Assembly (NCBI GenBank): GCA_028291485.1
Contig: JAQGHZ010000374.1
Span: forward strand, 1-5,828
Length of the DNA: 5,828 nt
Source: Rubritepida sp.
Lineage (GTDB): Bacteria; Pseudomonadota; Alphaproteobacteria; Acetobacterales; Acetobacteraceae
Direction: 5' to 3'
Translations under genes and position numbers: made by a program
The notes under the pieces: generated by a model
What the model was told of the DNA's origin: nothing
Databases searched by the model: none
Seen by the model: the letters and a program-made list of their open reading frames with translations, nothing else
Part shown: piece by piece, positions 5,706 through 5,828 of the stretch
Layout of the letters: the number at the start of each line of letters is the position of its first letter
Numbering within the stretch: the first letter of the stretch is position 1

Positions 5706-5828
5706 GCTCAGGACCTATTAACCGCTTGCAGCGACGCGGCGGCGTGTGATTCATCCCATGGTGGAGGTGCCGCCATGGCTGATGTTTTCCTGTTGTCCGC
5801 GGCACAGATGCGGCGGATCAAACCCTTC
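5706..5828 (+). mobile_element. IS5-family insertion sequence, left end (partial)
   Basis: The element runs off the right edge. Its left boundary is placed just after CTAG (5702-5705), which fits the YTAR target used by many IS5-family elements. The following GCTCAGGACCTATTAACC would be the outer part of the left terminal repeat, and the transposase starts about 70 bases in, as usual for this family. The right repeat and the second target copy are outside the window, so the exact end could be off by one to three bases. The transposase reads away from the MFS gene. Confidence 0.65.
5775..5828 (+). CDS. IS5-family transposase, N-terminal fragment
   Basis: Only the first 18 codons are present: MADVFLLSAAQMRRIKPF. 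This matches the conserved start of IS5-family (IS427/IS1031-like) transposases, whose first domain begins with L-(S/T)-x-x-Q-(M/W)-x-x-(I/L)-x-P-F and precedes the DDE nuclease. The ATG is preceded by GGAGG with a seven-base spacer. Whether the gene is intact or split by the programmed frameshift common in the group cannot be judged. The call rests on a short but very characteristic peptide. Confidence 0.85.
   Translation, partial: MADVFLLSAAQMRRIKPF

Noticed and set aside
5656..5805. Longer MFS N-terminus starting at 5805 or 5756
   Set aside because: The extra residues are translated from the insertion element and its junction and are not hydrophobic or family-like; ATG at 5655 fits the family.

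Overview
The window is very GC-rich, with G/C-biased third codon positions, and holds nine protein-coding genes (two cut by the window edges) packed with short gaps. The mix is an AcpXL-type acyl carrier protein locus, a TctC/Bug-family periplasmic binding protein and an IS5-family transposase of a type common in Roseomonas and Methylobacterium. This suggests an alphaproteobacterium, most likely an Acetobacteraceae (Roseomonas-like) chromosome. The taxonomic call is inference from gene content and composition; no alignment was run.

Left part (1-905, minus strand): three tightly coupled genes run leftward off the window: acpXL, a FabZ-like dehydratase, and the N-terminus of a FabF2-type ketoacyl synthase. 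This order is known from the rhizobial locus that builds the very-long-chain (C26-C28) hydroxy fatty acid of lipid A. The later genes (second FabF, dehydrogenase, LpxXL acyltransferase) would lie beyond the left edge.

Middle-left (994-2212): a glutathione S-transferase gene (minus) and an HxlR-family regulator (plus) diverge from a 73-bp gap. The gap carries an interrupted inverted repeat overlapping candidate promoters for both genes, a typical layout for a local regulator controlling its neighbour. The GST points toward acpXL, with an 88-bp gap between them.

Middle (2213-3100, plus): an ArsR-family repressor without metal ligands overlaps an AHSA1/SRPBCC-domain gene by 8 bp. An AT-rich island with short repeats upstream is the likely promoter/operator. 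The 147 bp after this pair hold two inverted repeats, one with its T-run inside the loop.

Right part (3248-5655): a TctC/Bug solute-binding protein (plus) and a 12-helix MFS transporter (minus) converge so closely that the four bases CTAA contain both stop codons. The MFS gene's upstream region is cut 50 bp before its start by the left end of an IS5-family element. That element has a YTAR-type target site at the junction, and its transposase gene runs off the right edge.

No RNA genes, CRISPR arrays or phage features were seen. Most genes are familiar families; I do not see strong evidence for a new multi-gene system. The best leads are the lipid-A VLCFA locus, the GST/HxlR operator, the in-frame acpXL/fabZ junction and the IS insertion at the MFS promoter.
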